From: Pseudomonadota bacterium
Lineage (GTDB): Bacteria; Desulfobacterota; Desulfovibrionia; Desulfovibrionales; Desulfovibrionaceae
Assembly (NCBI GenBank): GCA_023403845.1
Contig: JAEYDL010000020.1
Coordinates: 186,001-250,000 of the forward strand
DNA length: 64,000 nt
Direction: 5' to 3'
Each line of letters begins with the position of its first letter. Position 1 is the first letter of the stretch. Made by a program: the position numbers and the translations under genes. Positions 34,212-43,597 of this stretch are shown in pieces. The notes under the pieces are model-generated. The model was not told the DNA's origin, searched no databases, and saw only the letters and a program-made list of their open reading frames with translations.

Positions 34212-35003
34212 ATGAGCAGATCCGGAAAAGTCGAAATGGAAGGCGGTACGGGTTCCGCTTCGAGGGGAGGATGCAGGCGCTGCGGAACCTGCTGCCGTCT
34301 TGGCGGTCCCGTGCTGCACGGGGAAGACCTCGCTCGCGTACTGCCCCTGGGAGAGAAAGGGGTGGAAGGTTTCGGACTCGCCGATCTGCTGACCCTGCGC
34401 AAGGGGGAACTGGCCCGGGATGATGTGGCGGGCACGCTGACGCCGCTGGAAGTCGAGTGCGTCAAGATAGCGCCTCCCGCCGGAGCCGCGGACTGGAGAT
34501 GCCGCTTTCTGGACCGGGAAACGGAGGGGCCGTTCCGTCAGAACGCTTTGTGCCGGATTCACTCCCGGAGGCCCGCCCAGTGCCGTGCCCTGCTGTGCAC
34601 GGATACGCGGAACATTGCGGCGCTGTACGCGCGCGACAGGGTGACTCGCGAGGATCTGTTGCGCGCCGTCGACGCACCTTTGGCTTGGCGGGAAGTGCCC
34701 GAGGCGCATGAGGAGAGTTGTTCCCTGAAGATTGTGACTGATCTGGCCCGGGAGGTTCCCGAGGGAGACACTCCGTGCCGGGAGGCGGATGAACTCATGC
34801 GATTGCTGCGGTTCGACGAGGCGTTTCGTCGACTGTGCGTTGAGCGTGGACATGTTCCTCCGGAATATTTGCCCTTTCTGCTGGGAAGGCCGCTTGTCGC
34901 CCTGCTGGCCGGATTCGGGCTGCGTCTTGAACGGCAAAGTCATGTACAAAGGCTTGTCCGCTTCGGTCCGGGCAGGTATGGTGCCACTGGATCACTGTGT
35001 TGA
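34212..35003 (+). CDS. YkgJ-family cysteine-cluster protein
   Basis: A 263-residue protein with the CRRCGTCC motif near residue 21 and further cysteines at ECVK, CRF, LCRIH, QCRALLC and DTPC. This CxxCxxCC pattern defines the YkgJ zinc/iron-chelating domain. Members are thought to bind metal; their cellular role is unclear. The ATG follows GAAGGAGAG. thiD begins 29 bases after its stop, so the two may form an operon. Confidence 0.8.
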   Translation: MSRSGKVEMEGGTGSASRGGCRRCGTCCRLGGPVLHGEDLARVLPLGEKGVEGFGLADLLTLRKGELARDDVAGTLTPLEVECVKIAPPAGAADWRCRFLDRETEGPFRQNALCRIHSRRPAQCRALLCTDTRNIAALYARDRVTREDLLRAVDAPLAWREVPEAHEESCSLKIVTDLAREVPEGDTPCREADELMRLLRFDEAFRRLCVERGHVPPEYLPFLLGRPLVALLAGFGLRLERQSHVQRLVRFGPGRYGATGSLC

Positions 35004-35032
35004 TCTGATTCGTTTTGAAAGGAGTTTCGTTC

Positions 35033-35848
35033 ATGGCCACTCCTCCCTGCATTCTTACTGTCGCCGGGTCGGATTCTGGCGGTGGAGCCGGTATTCAGGC
35101 CGATCTCAAGACCATGACCGTCATCGGCGGCTTCGGCATGAGCGTCATCACCGCTCTGACCGCCCAGAATGGACTTGGTGTGGACGGCATTCATGCGCCG
35201 GAACCGGGGTTCGTTCTGCAGCAGCTGCGGACTGTGCTTGATGGTTTTCCTGTAGCTGCGGCCAAAACCGGCATGCTGTTTTCCGCAGAGATCATTGAAG
35301 TCGTGGAAAAGGCGTTGCAGGATCGGCCTTTTCCGCTGGTCGTCGATCCCGTTTGCGTCAGCCAGAGCGGTCAGCGTCTGCTGCGGGAAGACGCCGTCAA
35401 TGCCCTTAAATATCACATGCTGCCGCAGGCGGATCTTCTGACGCCCAACAGGCCGGAAGCGGAACTGCTGACCGGCATGCCCATCGAAACGGAGGAAGAC
35501 GTCGACGCGGCGGCTCGTCTGCTGCTGCGGATGGGGGCCCGTGCCGTTTTGATCAAGGGCGGACACTTCGGCGAGGCCGATGACCAGTATACAGACTGGC
35601 TGGCCGTGCCGGACGAGCCGTTGCTGGCCCTGAGCCAGCCCGCCGTGCGAACGACCAACAATCATGGAACCGGCTGCACTCTGTCCGCAGCCATTGCCAC
35701 ATGGCTTGGCCTCGGCTGCTCCCTGCGCGAGGCCATCGTGAACGCCCAGCGTTTTCTGAATCACTGCCTGCGGCATGGATATGCGCCCGGACTGGGAGCA
35801 GGACCGCCCAATCACGCTTCGTGGATTGTTCGGCGGGTCGATGATTGA
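35033..35848 (+). CDS. thiD: Hydroxymethylpyrimidine/phosphomethylpyrimidine kinase
   Basis: A 271-residue ribokinase-fold enzyme that phosphorylates HMP to HMP-P and HMP-PP for thiamine synthesis. VAGSDSGGGAGIQADLKT near the N-terminus is diagnostic of ThiD. NRPEAELL and the C-terminal TTNNHGTGCTLSAAIA, with its anion-hole GTGC, complete the active site. An in-frame TTG at 35015 exists, but the ATG at 35033 follows GAAAGGAG and is clearly better. A strong terminator follows. Confidence 0.94.
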   Translation: MATPPCILTVAGSDSGGGAGIQADLKTMTVIGGFGMSVITALTAQNGLGVDGIHAPEPGFVLQQLRTVLDGFPVAAAKTGMLFSAEIIEVVEKALQDRPFPLVVDPVCVSQSGQRLLREDAVNALKYHMLPQADLLTPNRPEAELLTGMPIETEEDVDAAARLLLRMGARAVLIKGGHFGEADDQYTDWLAVPDEPLLALSQPAVRTTNNHGTGCTLSAAIATWLGLGCSLREAIVNAQRFLNHCLRHGYAPGLGAGPPNHASWIVRRVDD

Positions 35849-35872
35849 ATCCTGCCCCTGCAGACTGAACTT

Positions 35873-35910
35873 TCTCCGGAACCGTCCCGGCGGTTCCGGA
35901 GATTTTTTTT
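35873..35910 (+). terminator. Intrinsic terminator of thiD
   Basis: A perfect 12-bp stem (TCTCCGGAACCG and its complement) with a six-base loop is followed by eight T residues, an almost ideal intrinsic terminator 24 bases after the thiD stop. Confidence 0.96.
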
Positions 35911-36194
35911 GTTATGGCCTTGGCCGGTTGAACGTCTGGGGAGCACGAAACACAAGATATTCTGTAGTGTATCATATGACTATTCCGGCTCGCTGCACCA
36001 GGCTTTTCCGGTAAATCTCGAGAGCGGAAACGACGGACTTGTTTCGCATGTTTCCCGGCCTTGTGCGAACTATATGACCAGCAGCTTCCCGACAGAGGAA
36101 GGCCTTTCCCGGCGAGTGCGTACGTCCGGTTTCATCTGCAAGATTTGGTTTATGGAACTTTCTGTTCCGTTTTGGAAGGATGCGTCGGCCGCGT
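35911..36194 (+). other. Non-coding gap before the GNAT gene
   Basis: Together with the terminator, this leaves about 345 bases without a gene between thiD and the convergent GNAT gene. It is less GC-rich than its surroundings. No ORF, RNA or clear repeat was identified, and no separate terminator for the minus-strand GNAT gene stands out. Confidence 0.5.
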
Positions 36195-36728
36195 TCAGAC
36201 TTCACGCGTATAGACTTCTTTATATATCGTTCTTCTTACAAAATCGAAATCCCTGTCCTCCTTCAGATCCCCATGGACCATAAGAACCATTTTCAAAAAG
36301 TTGTCTTCTGGTCTGTACGGGGGCTGCATATACTCATGGTTCCAGAGTACAAAGTTCTGGCGTTCGTAAAAGCCGATTCGGCGTCTGGCGATTTCTTCCA
36401 CGGGATATTCGGCTTCCAGAACAAGCGGAGCATGCAGATGAGACTGAAGATGATCGAGGACCTTTTTCCCGTAGCCCTTATTGCGCATTTCCGGGAGGGT
36501 CGCAAAGTGCTCCATGAAACAGAAACGCCCCAGTTCCCAGTAGGTGACGAGTCCTACAGGAATATCATCGTAAATCAGATTGTTATGAAATATCTGTTTT
36601 GAGCTGGTGAGCAAACGCAACTGGTCCAGATCTCGATATTCCTCTTTGGGGAAGGTACTTGTCAAAAGATGTTCCATGAACTGATATTCCGTTGTATCGG
36701 TTGCATGAATGCGGTGTAATCGGATCAT
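36195..36728 (-). CDS. GNAT-family N-acetyltransferase
   Basis: A 177-residue acetyltransferase with the acetyl-CoA pyrophosphate loop RNKGYGKKVL in motif A, preceded by the FATLPEMR beta strand. The C-terminus has FYERQNFVLW, the usual motif B region. It transfers acetyl from acetyl-CoA to an amine; the substrate is unknown. Its composition is clearly more AT-rich than neighbouring genes, and it is flanked on both sides by gene-poor DNA of similar composition, which suggests acquisition by transfer. No clear Shine-Dalgarno precedes the ATG. Confidence 0.8.
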   Translation of the reverse strand: MIRLHRIHATDTTEYQFMEHLLTSTFPKEEYRDLDQLRLLTSSKQIFHNNLIYDDIPVGLVTYWELGRFCFMEHFATLPEMRNKGYGKKVLDHLQSHLHAPLVLEAEYPVEEIARRRIGFYERQNFVLWNHEYMQPPYRPEDNFLKMVLMVHGDLKEDRDFDFVRRTIYKEVYTREV

Positions 36729-37301
36729 GTCTTCTCCTGAAGTGCGGGGTCAGAAATTTCGTAATAATGTGACAAACAGCAAAAAATGCTGCTTGACGAG
36801 CTTGGAGGGAAATTGGGGAACGTCCGACAGCCGGCTGTTTCTGTCATATTGTCTTTCAACGTGCGCCGTTCTGCCCGGAGCTGCCGAAGAATGCCGATTT
36901 TGTCCATGCAGCTTCCTCATGTCCGAATACACCAATTCGGGAGAACGGCAAAGGTGACTGGTACCGTACATGCTTGCGGGACGTATCGTTCCCGATGGGC
37001 CGCGCACGAGCATCTTTGGGGGGACACGATGTCTCCGGTAACCATTTTCAGTAATGGCAGAGTCCGCCCGGTGGGAGTCGTCTTTGGCCCTTTCGTCGTA
37101 CCTGTGCCGTTTGTCCGCGGTGCTCATGCGTTCGACGGAATGGCGCCCGCACACGACAGGCAGTTTGAATGCCGGACCTGTTCATGTGGCAACTTTTCCA
37201 TATCATACAGATTGTTATGTTGTTGTTTGCTTGAGAGAAGAGGAGAGTTCGGGATGGAAGCCAGTTGCGTCACGTTGACAGGCTTTCAGCAACCGGATAT
37301 T
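36729..37301 (+). other. Gene-poor region upstream of the FMN riboswitch
   Basis: No gene is supported in these 573 bases; the open frames lack ribosome binding sites and recognisable features. Its composition is intermediate between the GNAT gene and the GC-rich chromosome. Near the right end, TTGACA (37275-37280) and TATTTT (37298-37303), spaced 17 bases, form a promoter-like pair. The predicted start would fall at about 37310, inside the riboswitch's first stem, so a promoter further upstream may be the real one. Confidence 0.45.
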
Positions 37302-37455
37302 TTCTCTTCCGTTCTCAGGGCGGGGTGAAAGTCCCCACCGGCGGTGTACCGCAGCCTTTTGGGTTGCGGGCAGCCCGCGAGCGCCCTTCATGGGAAGGGG
37401 TCTGCAGATCCGGTGCAAATCCGGAGCCGACAGTGACAGTCTGGATGAAAGAGAA
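37302..37455 (+). promoter_or_regulatory. FMN riboswitch (RFN element) upstream of ribB
   Basis: The conserved RFN core is present: CAGGGCGGGGTGAAAGTCCC, then CACCGGCGGT, AGCCCGCGAGC, GATCCGGTGCAAATCCGGAG and CCGACAGT, ending GGATGAAAGAG. The closing stem pairs TTCTCTT (37302-37308) with AAGAGAA (37449-37455). It lies about 120 bases before ribB. FMN binding is known to reduce expression of riboflavin genes; whether this one acts on transcription or translation is not clear from the sequence. Confidence 0.96.
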
Positions 37456-37576
37456 TGGACAGTGCCCGTCCGATCGGGCAAAGCCTTGCGAGTTTCACAT
37501 CGCCTTTGCGTTGCGTTCCTGTCGTAGCGCCCTGTCTGCCGCCCTGATGCTGCCTTTTTCCGAAGGAGACTCGATC

Positions 37577-38215
37577 ATGAGCCAGCATCAGTTCACCACC
37601 ACTCCAGAACAACGTGTCGAAGCTGCCCTTGCCGCTGTCCGCGCCGGTCAGGGCGTCCTTGTCGTCGACGATGAAGATCGCGAAAACGAAGGGGACATCA
37701 TCTTTTCCGCCGAGAAGCTCACCTCCGGGCAGATGGCCATGCTTATTCGCGAATGCAGCGGCATCGTGTGCCTCTGCCTGCCCGAGGAGCGGGTACGCTC
37801 CCTTGAGCTTCCCATGATGGTGGCCAACAATACCAATCGGAACCGGACGGCCTTCACCATTTCCATTGAGGCGGCCGAAGGCGTCACTACCGGCGTTTCT
37901 GCTTCCGACCGTGTGACGACCATTCGCGCCGCCATCGCTCCGGACGCGAAGCCTTCCGATCTGCATCATCCCGGTCATGTATTTCCTCTGGCGGCGAAAC
38001 CCGGCGGCGTGCTTGAGCGCTGCGGGCATACCGAGGCCAGCGTGGACATCATGCGTCTTGCCGGTCTTCAGCCGTACGGCGTGTTGTGCGAGCTGACGAA
38101 TCCCGACGGCACCATGGCCCGCCTCCCCGAAGTCATGGCATTCGGAGAAAAGAACGGCATGCCCGTGCTTCAGGTCCGGGATCTCGTGGAATACCGCCGC
38201 GAGCACGGCCTGTAA
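37577..38215 (+). CDS. ribB: 3,4-dihydroxy-2-butanone 4-phosphate synthase
   Basis: A 212-residue stand-alone RibB that converts ribulose 5-phosphate to the four-carbon precursor of riboflavin. Motifs include VVDDEDRENEGDIIF, RECSGIVCLCL, TGVSASDR, HHPGHVFPLAA, GHTEASVDIMRLAG and CELTNPDGTM, which form the active site. There is no fused GTP cyclohydrolase II (RibA). The frame extends upstream through the riboswitch, but the ATG at 37577 follows GAAGGAG and matches the family start. Expression is likely controlled by the FMN riboswitch upstream. Confidence 0.95.
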   Translation: MSQHQFTTTPEQRVEAALAAVRAGQGVLVVDDEDRENEGDIIFSAEKLTSGQMAMLIRECSGIVCLCLPEERVRSLELPMMVANNTNRNRTAFTISIEAAEGVTTGVSASDRVTTIRAAIAPDAKPSDLHHPGHVFPLAAKPGGVLERCGHTEASVDIMRLAGLQPYGVLCELTNPDGTMARLPEVMAFGEKNGMPVLQVRDLVEYRREHGL

Positions 38216-38598
38216 CAGATCAGGAGAAACGGTTTTCCGTTTCCTGACGCCGCACCTCCACTCCCGAACGCAAGGCGCGCGACCGTAAGGCCGCGCGCCG
38301 TTTTTGTCGGGATGCGGACGGTCTCTTCCCTGAGTCCCTCCGACCCCACCTGTTCCGTTCGATCCATGCGGTGCCCCGGCAGGGAGGCGAATCAGGCTTC
38401 GTTCTGCATTCCGTTCGCCTGAGCCGTCGCGGTGGCCCGCGCCGTTTGATCGGTAAAACTCTCCTTGACCGGGAGAAGGGGGAAATGGCACTTTGAAAAA
38501 CGGCGCGGTCTTGATCCCATATGGGACTTTCGGCGCCGTGTCCTTGAAATCAATACGCTGGAGCGGAACGCTTTTCCCGCTTCCTTGGGGAGTTTTTC
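38216..38598 (+). other. Non-coding gap between ribB and the M16C protease gene
   Basis: This 383-base stretch holds the ribB terminator at 38273-38304 and no supported gene. GGGGAG at about 38585 is the ribosome binding site of the protease gene. No clear promoter was identified. Confidence 0.5.
38273..38304 (+). terminator. Intrinsic terminator of ribB
   Basis: GGCGCGCG and CGCGCGCC form an 8-bp stem around a ten-base loop (which has a small CC-GTAA-GG core) and are followed by GTTTTTG. Confidence 0.88.
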
Positions 38599-41496
38599 AT
38601 GAATACACATGGCTTCAGTCTCGTTCGCGAGGCTCAGGTTTCCGAAGTTTCAGGCGTGGTCCGCCTGTGGCGGCATGACGTTACAGGAGCGGAGTTGCTG
38701 TCCGTCGTGAACAATGACGAAAACAAGTGCTTCGGCGTCACGTTTCGCACGCCGCCCGTTGATTCCACCGGCGTCGCGCATATTCTTGAGCATTCAGTGC
38801 TTTGCGGCTCGGAAAAATATCCCGTGAAGGAACCTTTCGTCGAGCTGCTCAAAGGGTCGCTGCAGACGTTTCTTAACGCGTTCACTTTTCCGGACAAGAC
38901 CTGCTATCCCGTAGCCAGCGCCAATCTTCAGGATTTCTACAATCTGATCGACGTGTATCTCGATGCGGTCTTTTTCCCGAGCATCACGGAGAACTGCTTT
39001 CGGCAGGAAGGCTGGCACATCGAGGCGGACGGCGTCGACGGGCCTTTCAGCTACAAGGGTGTGGTCTTCAATGAAATGAAGGGGGTTTATTCTTCGCCCG
39101 ATTCCGTGCTGGCCGAACGTTCCCAGCAGGCGCTGTTTCCGGACATGACCTATGGACTTGATTCCGGAGGCAATCCCGAAGTGATTCCCCGGCTGACCTA
39201 TCGGGCCTTTCGTGAATTTCACGCGTCGCACTACCATCCTTCCAATGCCCGTTTCTTTTTCTGGGGCGATGATCCCGAAGAGGCGCGTTTTGCCAGACTT
39301 GATCCTTACCTGTCGCGTTTTTCAGCCCGGAAGGTGGACAGCGTCGTGCCGTTGCAGCCGCGCCTGAGCATCCCTCGCGAACTGGAATTCGCCTATGCCG
39401 CCGGAGAGGAAGGAGACAGGGGGCATGTAGCCGTCAACTGGCTGACCTGTGAGTCCGGTGAAACCGAGGAACTGCTCATTCTGGAAATGCTTGAGCATAT
39501 TCTTCTCGGTCTGCCCGGCTCGCCTCTGCGCAAGGCGCTTATTGAGTCCGGTCTTGGGGAAGATCTGACCGGGAGCGGTCTGGAAACGGATTTGCGGCAG
39601 ACCTTTTTCTCCGTCGGACTGCGTTCCATCGTGCCCGGAACCGCCGGGGACGTGGAAATGCTGATCATGGAAACACTGGCCGGACTGGCCGAGGAAGGAG
39701 TTCCCGCCGCTGCGGTGGAAGCTGCCGTGAATAGTGTGGAATTCGATCTGCGCGAGAACAACTCGGGCCGTTTTCCACGTGGGCTGGCCGCCATGATCCG
39801 CAGCCTCGCCACTTGGCTTTATGACGGAGATCCAATGGCTCCTCTGGCCTGGGAAAAGCCGCTGGCCGACGTGAAGGGCCGACTTGCCGCGGGAGAAAAG
39901 GTATTCGAGCAGGCCATCCGGCGCTGGTTCTTGGAAAACGAGCACCGCGCCACGGTCATTCTGACGCCTGATTCCGGGCTTGCGGCGCGAACGGAAGCTG
40001 AGGAGGCAGCCAGGCTGGAGCGCATCGTTTCGGCCCTGACTCCCGAAGATCGTAAGGAGCTTGTGGCCGAGACCAGAACTCTGCGCGAGGCTCAGCAGGC
40101 GTCGGACAGTCCGGAAGCTCTGGCAAGCATTCCCAGTCTGACGCTGGCCGATCTGCCCCGGGAAAACGCACAGATTCCCGTTGCCGTGGTGCGAGGCGAG
40201 GATGTGGTCACGCTGACCCATGAACTGGATACATCGGGCATTCTCTATGCGGAGGCGCTGTTCCCGCTGGATGCCGTTCCGGACGAACTGCTGCCTCTGG
40301 TGCCGCTGTTCGGGCGCAGTCTGACTGAAATGGGCACGACGCGGCGAAATTTCGTGGAGCTGGGAACCCTGCTGGCTTCCAAGACCGGCGGACTCGAAGC
40401 CTCTCCGATGATTTCCACGGTGCGGGAAACCCGCGAGCCTGTGGTCAGGCTCTGCCTTGGTGGCAAGGCTACTGCGGACAAGGTGGACGATCTGTTCGGT
40501 CTGATGGCGGAAGTGCTCAACGAAACCGATTTCGACAACCGGCAGCGGTTCACCCAGATGGTGCTGGAAGAGCGGGCCCGGCTTGAGCAGTCGCTCATTC
40601 CCGCCGGGCATGGCACGGTCATGAGCCGGTTGCGGGCCTCGTTCTGCAAGGCCGGGCAGATCAGCGAGCGCATGGGCGGTATCACGTATCTGGAAGCCGT
40701 ACGCGCTCTGGCCGAACGCGTTGCCGAGGACTGGCCTTCCGTGCGCGCTGACCTGGAAATTCTGCGGGGGCTGGTGCTGAACCGGCCCGGCCTTGTCCTG
40801 AATCTGACTGCCGACGCGGGGCTTCTGGCCCGGGCCGAACGGGCGGCTGCCGCTCTGGCGAAGTCCCTGCCCAGCGCCTTTTCCGTTCCCGTGACGCGTG
40901 AGGGGTTGATTCTGCCCGCAGGGGAAGCCCTTGTCGTACCCGCTCAGGTCAATTATGTGGGCAAGGGCTGCAACATCTTCGATCTCGGCTATGTCTGGAA
41001 CGGCTCCGCACATGTGATCGCCCGCCATCTGCGCATGGGATGGCTCTGGGATCAGGTCCGCGTGCAGGGAGGAGCCTACGGAGCGTTCTGCGCCCTCGAT
41101 CGCATGAGCGGCACGCTGACTCAGGTTTCCTACCGCGACCCCAATGTGGAGAAGACGCTGGCCGCCTATGACGGTTCGGCGGACTATTTGCGGTCGCTGG
41201 AGCTTTCCGAACGGGATCTGACGCTGGCCATCGTGGGAGCCATCGGGGATCTGGACGCTTATCTGTTGCCTGACGCCAAGGGAGCGGCGTCTCTGGCCCG
41301 GTATCTTGCCGATGACCGTGAGGACCTGCGCCAGAAGATGCGTGAGGAAATTCTTTCCACCACGCGGCGAGACTTCGCCGACTTTGCTGAAGTCATGGCC
41401 GAAGCTGCCAGAAACGGCAAGGTATGCGCCCTCGGCGGTTCCGCCGTCGAAGAGGCCGCAGCTCGCAACGGCTGGACGGTAAGACGCGTTCTGTAG
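38599..41496 (+). CDS. M16C-family metalloprotease (PreP-like)
   Basis: A 965-residue zinc peptidase. The inverted zinc motif HILEH gives His61, Glu64 and His65, and Glu159 in VVFNEMKGVYS is the likely third ligand. The length, the early HSVLCGSEKYPVKEPF segment and the division into two halves joined by a helical linker match the M16C/presequence-protease group, which degrades short unfolded peptides inside a closed chamber. No signal peptide is visible, so it is probably cytoplasmic. The ATG follows GGGGAG. It appears to be a single-gene unit ended by a terminator. Confidence 0.9.
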   Translation: MNTHGFSLVREAQVSEVSGVVRLWRHDVTGAELLSVVNNDENKCFGVTFRTPPVDSTGVAHILEHSVLCGSEKYPVKEPFVELLKGSLQTFLNAFTFPDKTCYPVASANLQDFYNLIDVYLDAVFFPSITENCFRQEGWHIEADGVDGPFSYKGVVFNEMKGVYSSPDSVLAERSQQALFPDMTYGLDSGGNPEVIPRLTYRAFREFHASHYHPSNARFFFWGDDPEEARFARLDPYLSRFSARKVDSVVPLQPRLSIPRELEFAYAAGEEGDRGHVAVNWLTCESGETEELLILEMLEHILLGLPGSPLRKALIESGLGEDLTGSGLETDLRQTFFSVGLRSIVPGTAGDVEMLIMETLAGLAEEGVPAAAVEAAVNSVEFDLRENNSGRFPRGLAAMIRSLATWLYDGDPMAPLAWEKPLADVKGRLAAGEKVFEQAIRRWFLENEHRATVILTPDSGLAARTEAEEAARLERIVSALTPEDRKELVAETRTLREAQQASDSPEALASIPSLTLADLPRENAQIPVAVVRGEDVVTLTHELDTSGILYAEALFPLDAVPDELLPLVPLFGRSLTEMGTTRRNFVELGTLLASKTGGLEASPMISTVRETREPVVRLCLGGKATADKVDDLFGLMAEVLNETDFDNRQRFTQMVLEERARLEQSLIPAGHGTVMSRLRASFCKAGQISERMGGITYLEAVRALAERVAEDWPSVRADLEILRGLVLNRPGLVLNLTADAGLLARAERAAAALAKSLPSAFSVPVTREGLILPAGEALVVPAQVNYVGKGCNIFDLGYVWNGSAHVIARHLRMGWLWDQVRVQGGAYGAFCALDRMSGTLTQVSYRDPNVEKTLAAYDGSADYLRSLELSERDLTLAIVGAIGDLDAYLLPDAKGAASLARYLADDREDLRQKMREEILSTTRRDFADFAEVMAEAARNGKVCALGGSAVEEAAARNGWTVRRVL

Positions 41497-41525
41497 TCCT
41501 GTCGAAACATTCGTCCTGATGAAGG

Positions 41526-41564
41526 AAATCCCGTCCGGCTTCTGCGGAACCGGACGGGATTTTT
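41526..41564 (+). terminator. Terminator after the M16C protease gene
   Basis: A 13-bp stem (AAATCCCGTCCGG and its complement) with an 11-base loop is followed by T residues. It may also act on the minus strand for the convergent lyase gene. No gene is seen from here to 41826; a second stem, GGGGCC/GGCCCC, lies at 41741-41760. Confidence 0.9.
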
Positions 41565-41826
41565 GATATGCGCCGGATGCGTTTTTCATTGCAGACGGGC
41601 AAATCGAACAGGCAGATCTCTGTCGTCAGCCTTTCGGAATGTCGCGACTTCTGACGTTGTTTCGGGCCGTGAGAAAAACAGCCCGAACAGGTATTCCGTT
41701 CCGGAATTGCCTGTTGCGGGGCGTTTCGGATTCACATTTTGGGGCCGGTTCGCTGGCCCCTTGAGGGACTGTTGCGGTCTCCTTGTCGTATGGGCGCAGC
41801 GGCTGTTCTGGGGACGGCTCCCTGCT

Positions 41827-43047
41827 TCAAGCGAGGATATCCTCGGCGGCGCAGGCTCCGAACCAGACGATATTTCTGTAGGTGATGGGCGAGGTGTCCC
41901 CTTCTGTGCTGATAAGCAGTGCTGTGGAATCGCCGTTCAGGCCAATGGCGTCGCGCTGCGTCTGCGCGGCGGGATGCTGCATGAGCCATTGGAGGATGCC
42001 CGTCGTGACGGCTCCGGATTCCCCGGAGATGATCTGGGGGTCTCCCTTGCAGGGAGCGCCGAGAATGCGCATTCCGTTGGCGGCGATGAAGTCGGGACAG
42101 GAGATGTAGGCCGTCGCGTAGTCGCGCAGGATGCCCCAGCTTACGGTGTTGGCTTCGCCGCAGGCAAGACCGGCCATGAGCGTGTCGAGCGCGCCCTTGA
42201 CGCTGTGCGGCTTGCCGTCGCGAGCCACGGCGGAGGTATAGATGCAGTTGGCCTTGTGAGGTTCCACGATAATGATTTTGGGGGCCTTTTCGCCGAGCGC
42301 CGAAATGAGAAATCCGGCGATGCTGCCCGCAAAGGAACCTACTCCGGCCTGCAGGAAAACGTGCGTAGGCAGAACGTCCATGCCGCGCATCTGCTCCAGC
42401 GCTTCAAGGGCGAGGGTCATGTAGCCCTGCATGATCCAGGTGGGTATGGTTTCATAGCCGTCCCAGGCCGTATCCTGTACCATGACGTAATTTTCCTGCT
42501 GGGCGCGCTGCCAGGACAGACGTACGGTATCGTCGTAGTTCAGTTCGGTGACCCGGCATTCCGCGCCGAGAGAGCGGATATTGTCCACGCGGCTTTGGGC
42601 CGAGCCTTTGGGCATGTAGATGATGGCCTTCTGCCCCAGCTGATGGGCTGTCCAGGCCACGCCGCGGCCGTGATTGCCGTCCGTGGTGGAGATGAACGTA
42701 ATGTTGCCGGTTTTCTTGCGTACTGCCGGGGAACAGAGTTCCTCGCAGCTCAGGGTATCGATGTCCCGGCCAAGCCGGTCGGCGAGAAAATGCCCGATGG
42801 CGTAGGAACCGCCGAGTACCTTGAAGGCGTTCAATCCGAAGCGGAAGGACTCATCCTTGACCAGAATGCTGCCGAGGCCCAGCGCTCGGGCCAGCCCCGG
42901 AAGCCGCGTCAGCGGAGTGGGAGCGTATTCGCGGAATGTATTGTGAAAATAGCGGACTTTCTGTGCCTTTTCTACGGACAGAGGGGAAAGATCGGTTCCT
43001 TCCCCTGCCGCCTTGCGTGCAGGGTTGATGTACATCCGGACTGACAT
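41827..43047 (-). CDS. dpaL: Diaminopropionate ammonia-lyase
   Basis: A 406-residue fold-type II PLP enzyme that splits 2,3-diaminopropionate to pyruvate and ammonia. Lys76 in FGLNAFKVLGGSYA is the PLP lysine; TDGNHGRGVAW and the glycine-rich SGESGAVTTG are typical of DpaL/YgeX. The length matches the family. The first ATG is preceded by GGAG about 12 bases away; an alternative Met lies four codons in. It stands alone, convergent with the protease gene, without the ygeW/ygeY-type neighbours found in E. coli, so its role is probably amino-acid catabolism or detoxification. Confidence 0.9.
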   Translation of the reverse strand: MSVRMYINPARKAAGEGTDLSPLSVEKAQKVRYFHNTFREYAPTPLTRLPGLARALGLGSILVKDESFRFGLNAFKVLGGSYAIGHFLADRLGRDIDTLSCEELCSPAVRKKTGNITFISTTDGNHGRGVAWTAHQLGQKAIIYMPKGSAQSRVDNIRSLGAECRVTELNYDDTVRLSWQRAQQENYVMVQDTAWDGYETIPTWIMQGYMTLALEALEQMRGMDVLPTHVFLQAGVGSFAGSIAGFLISALGEKAPKIIIVEPHKANCIYTSAVARDGKPHSVKGALDTLMAGLACGEANTVSWGILRDYATAYISCPDFIAANGMRILGAPCKGDPQIISGESGAVTTGILQWLMQHPAAQTQRDAIGLNGDSTALLISTEGDTSPITYRNIVWFGACAAEDILA

Positions 43048-43474
43048 GGGATTGCTTCTCCGTTGCAGATGGTTTGGAGGGCGTTGACCCTGTATTTATG
43101 CAAAAAACAATATCAATGCCAGTGTGGCTGTTTTGTTGCAATTTGATAAATACTATTAAAACAGTGTGTTGTGCTTTTGTTCAGCATGGAGAAATACAAA
43201 GAAGAATTCTTGTCCCGATAAAGATGTCAACACAGAAATGCTGGCGGAATCCCTGAGGGGCAAGATGGGGCAGGGTGAAAGAATCGTTTTTACCGTTCCA
43301 GAAATGAACCTCTGCCTCAGTGCGCCCGGAGAGATCGCCTGCACGAATCTTGGAACCGGAAACGCTTCCCGTCGCTTCGAGGAAGCCGATGCGTTCCCCG
43401 GCTGCGTGAAAAGGGACAGGGTCTTGCGATTTTTCATGAGTCGCTATATATTCTTTTTTTTGTGTGCCATACGG
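43048..43474 (+). promoter_or_regulatory. Intergenic region with a promoter for tRNA-Leu
   Basis: No gene is supported in this 427-base stretch. TTGCGA (43424-43429) and TATATT (43447-43452), spaced 17 bases, form a good promoter that would start transcription about 15 bases before tRNA-Leu. The left part (43085-43200) is AT-rich and should contain the minus-strand promoter of dpaL, but no clear pair of boxes was found. Confidence 0.5.
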
Positions 43475-43559
43475 GCGAGAGTGGCGGAATTGGTAGACGC
43501 ACTGGACTTAGAATCCAGCGGCATTGTCCATGCGGGTTCAAGTCCCGCCTCTCGCACCA
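43475..43559 (+). tRNA. tRNA-Leu (anticodon UAG)
   Basis: An 85-nt class II tRNA with encoded CCA. The acceptor stem is GCGAGAG/CTCTCGC with discriminator A, and the D arm starts TGGCGGAATTGGTAGACGC. The anticodon stem CTGGA/TCCAG encloses CTTAGAA, giving anticodon TAG, which reads CUA. A long variable arm follows, and the T arm is GCGGG-TTCAAGT-CCCGC. Confidence 0.97.
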
Positions 43560-43591
43560 GCGCCTCCGTCAGGAAGTGTACTCTGGCGGAA

Positions 43592-43597
43592 TATAAT
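43592..43597 (+). promoter_or_regulatory. Candidate -10 box upstream of tig
   Basis: A perfect TATAAT lies 85 bases before the trigger factor start, between the tRNA and tig. The -35 position has no good match (TCAGGA), so this is a tentative promoter. Confidence 0.35.

Noticed and set aside
36750..37154. A minus-strand frame beginning MCGR, recalling the SRAP/HMCES start
   Set aside because: Only the first residues match; the rest has no SRAP motifs, no ribosome binding site and no composition expected of a gene.
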